Positions 41,221-41,344 of a stretch of DNA of 41,344 bases are shown one piece after another. The notes beneath the pieces were generated by a model. It was given only the letters and a program-made list of their open reading frames with translations. It searched no databases and was not told the origin of the DNA. The first letter of the stretch is position 1. Every line of letters starts with the position of its first letter. A program made the position numbers and the translations under genes. The stretch comes from an uncultured Hyphomicrobiales bacterium (GTDB taxonomy: Bacteria; Pseudomonadota; Alphaproteobacteria; Rhizobiales; Xanthobacteraceae), in assembly GCA_903929045.1 (NCBI GenBank), contig CAIYTE010000140.1, forward strand, positions 1-41,344. The letters run 5' to 3'.

Positions 41221-41344
41221 TGTTCCCCGTCAGCACCCCTGAGACAAATTGAGGGACTTCACGGAGGGAGGATTTCTGGTTCATCGTAGCCGTAAGGAGC
41301 GTAGATGAAACAGAAATCCGTACCGGGCAAAGCGCCCGCAGAAC
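41221..41344 (+). mobile_element. Left end of an IS3-family element (cut by the window edge)
   Basis: A probable left end starts near TGTTCCCCGTCAGCACCCC, with the 5'-TG expected of IS3-family terminal repeats. It is followed by a transposase-like ORF start 84 bases on. The other end and repeat lie outside the window, so the boundary is provisional. Confidence 0.45.
41305..41344 (+). CDS. IS3-family transposase OrfA, N-terminal fragment (partial)
   Basis: ATG preceded by AAGGAG, coding for MKQKSVPGKAPAE before the window ends. This matches the N-terminus of IS3-type OrfA proteins common in Rhizobiales (MKQ..GPGKAPAEQVV type), which carry a helix-turn-helix further on. Only 13 residues are visible, so the assignment is tentative. 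Confidence 0.5.
   Translation, partial: MKQKSVPGKAPAE

Overview
The window reads as high-GC alphaproteobacterial chromosome, most likely Hyphomicrobiales (Bradyrhizobium, Rhodopseudomonas or Pseudolabrys-like). The clues are GTG/TTG starts, several TctC/Bug solute-binding proteins, an OpgGH pair, a two-subunit NAD-linked formate dehydrogenase of the Methylobacterium FDH1 type, and an IS3-type transposase start at the right edge. No species can be named from the sequence alone.

Layout. 0.2-4.4 kb: a tightly overlapping plus-strand operon for a TauABC/SsuABC-like ABC importer ending in a nadC-like quinolinate phosphoribosyltransferase. 4.5-8.1 kb: opgG-opgH for periplasmic glucan synthesis. 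8.2-27.6 kb: a mosaic of short catabolic operons on both strands. These hold a PaaI thioesterase, a PcaD-like hydrolase, a formamidase, a D-2-hydroxyacid dehydrogenase, two FAH-family hydrolases, three amidohydrolases, an AtzE-like amidase with an AtzG-like small partner, two enolase-superfamily enzymes, an aldo/keto reductase, a SnoaL-like protein, two paralogous LysR regulators and three TctC/Bug proteins. 27.9-34.4 kb: formate dehydrogenase (beta, alpha), its FdhD-type maturation protein and a convergent LysR gene. 34.5-39.7 kb: a plus-strand operon of alpha/beta hydrolase, two Bug proteins, an LVIVD-type beta-propeller protein and a CobW-like G3E GTPase. 39.7-41.3 kb: tRNA-Ser(UGA) flanked by a serine-recombinase remnant and a truncated tyrosine integrase, then an XRE regulator and the start of an IS3-family element.

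How it fits together (inference). The centre looks like an accessory region for importing and degrading small carboxylates or amides, probably of aromatic or heterocyclic origin. The hydrolases would open rings, lactones and amides, the formamidase would release formate and ammonia, and the formate dehydrogenase would turn formate into NADH. Five Bug proteins occur without any TctA/TctB membrane subunit, and one of them has no signal peptide.

The candidate I would follow first is the 34.5-39.7 kb operon. A histidine-rich LVIVD propeller protein is followed after 2 bases by a G3E metallochaperone GTPase, which suggests an uncharacterised metalloprotein with its own maturation factor and substrate-capture proteins. 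Other notable points are an amidohydrolase that seems to start at ATA, two enolase-superfamily proteins with altered catalytic residues, a nadC gene embedded in a transporter operon, and an OxyR/LysR-like operator upstream of formate dehydrogenase.
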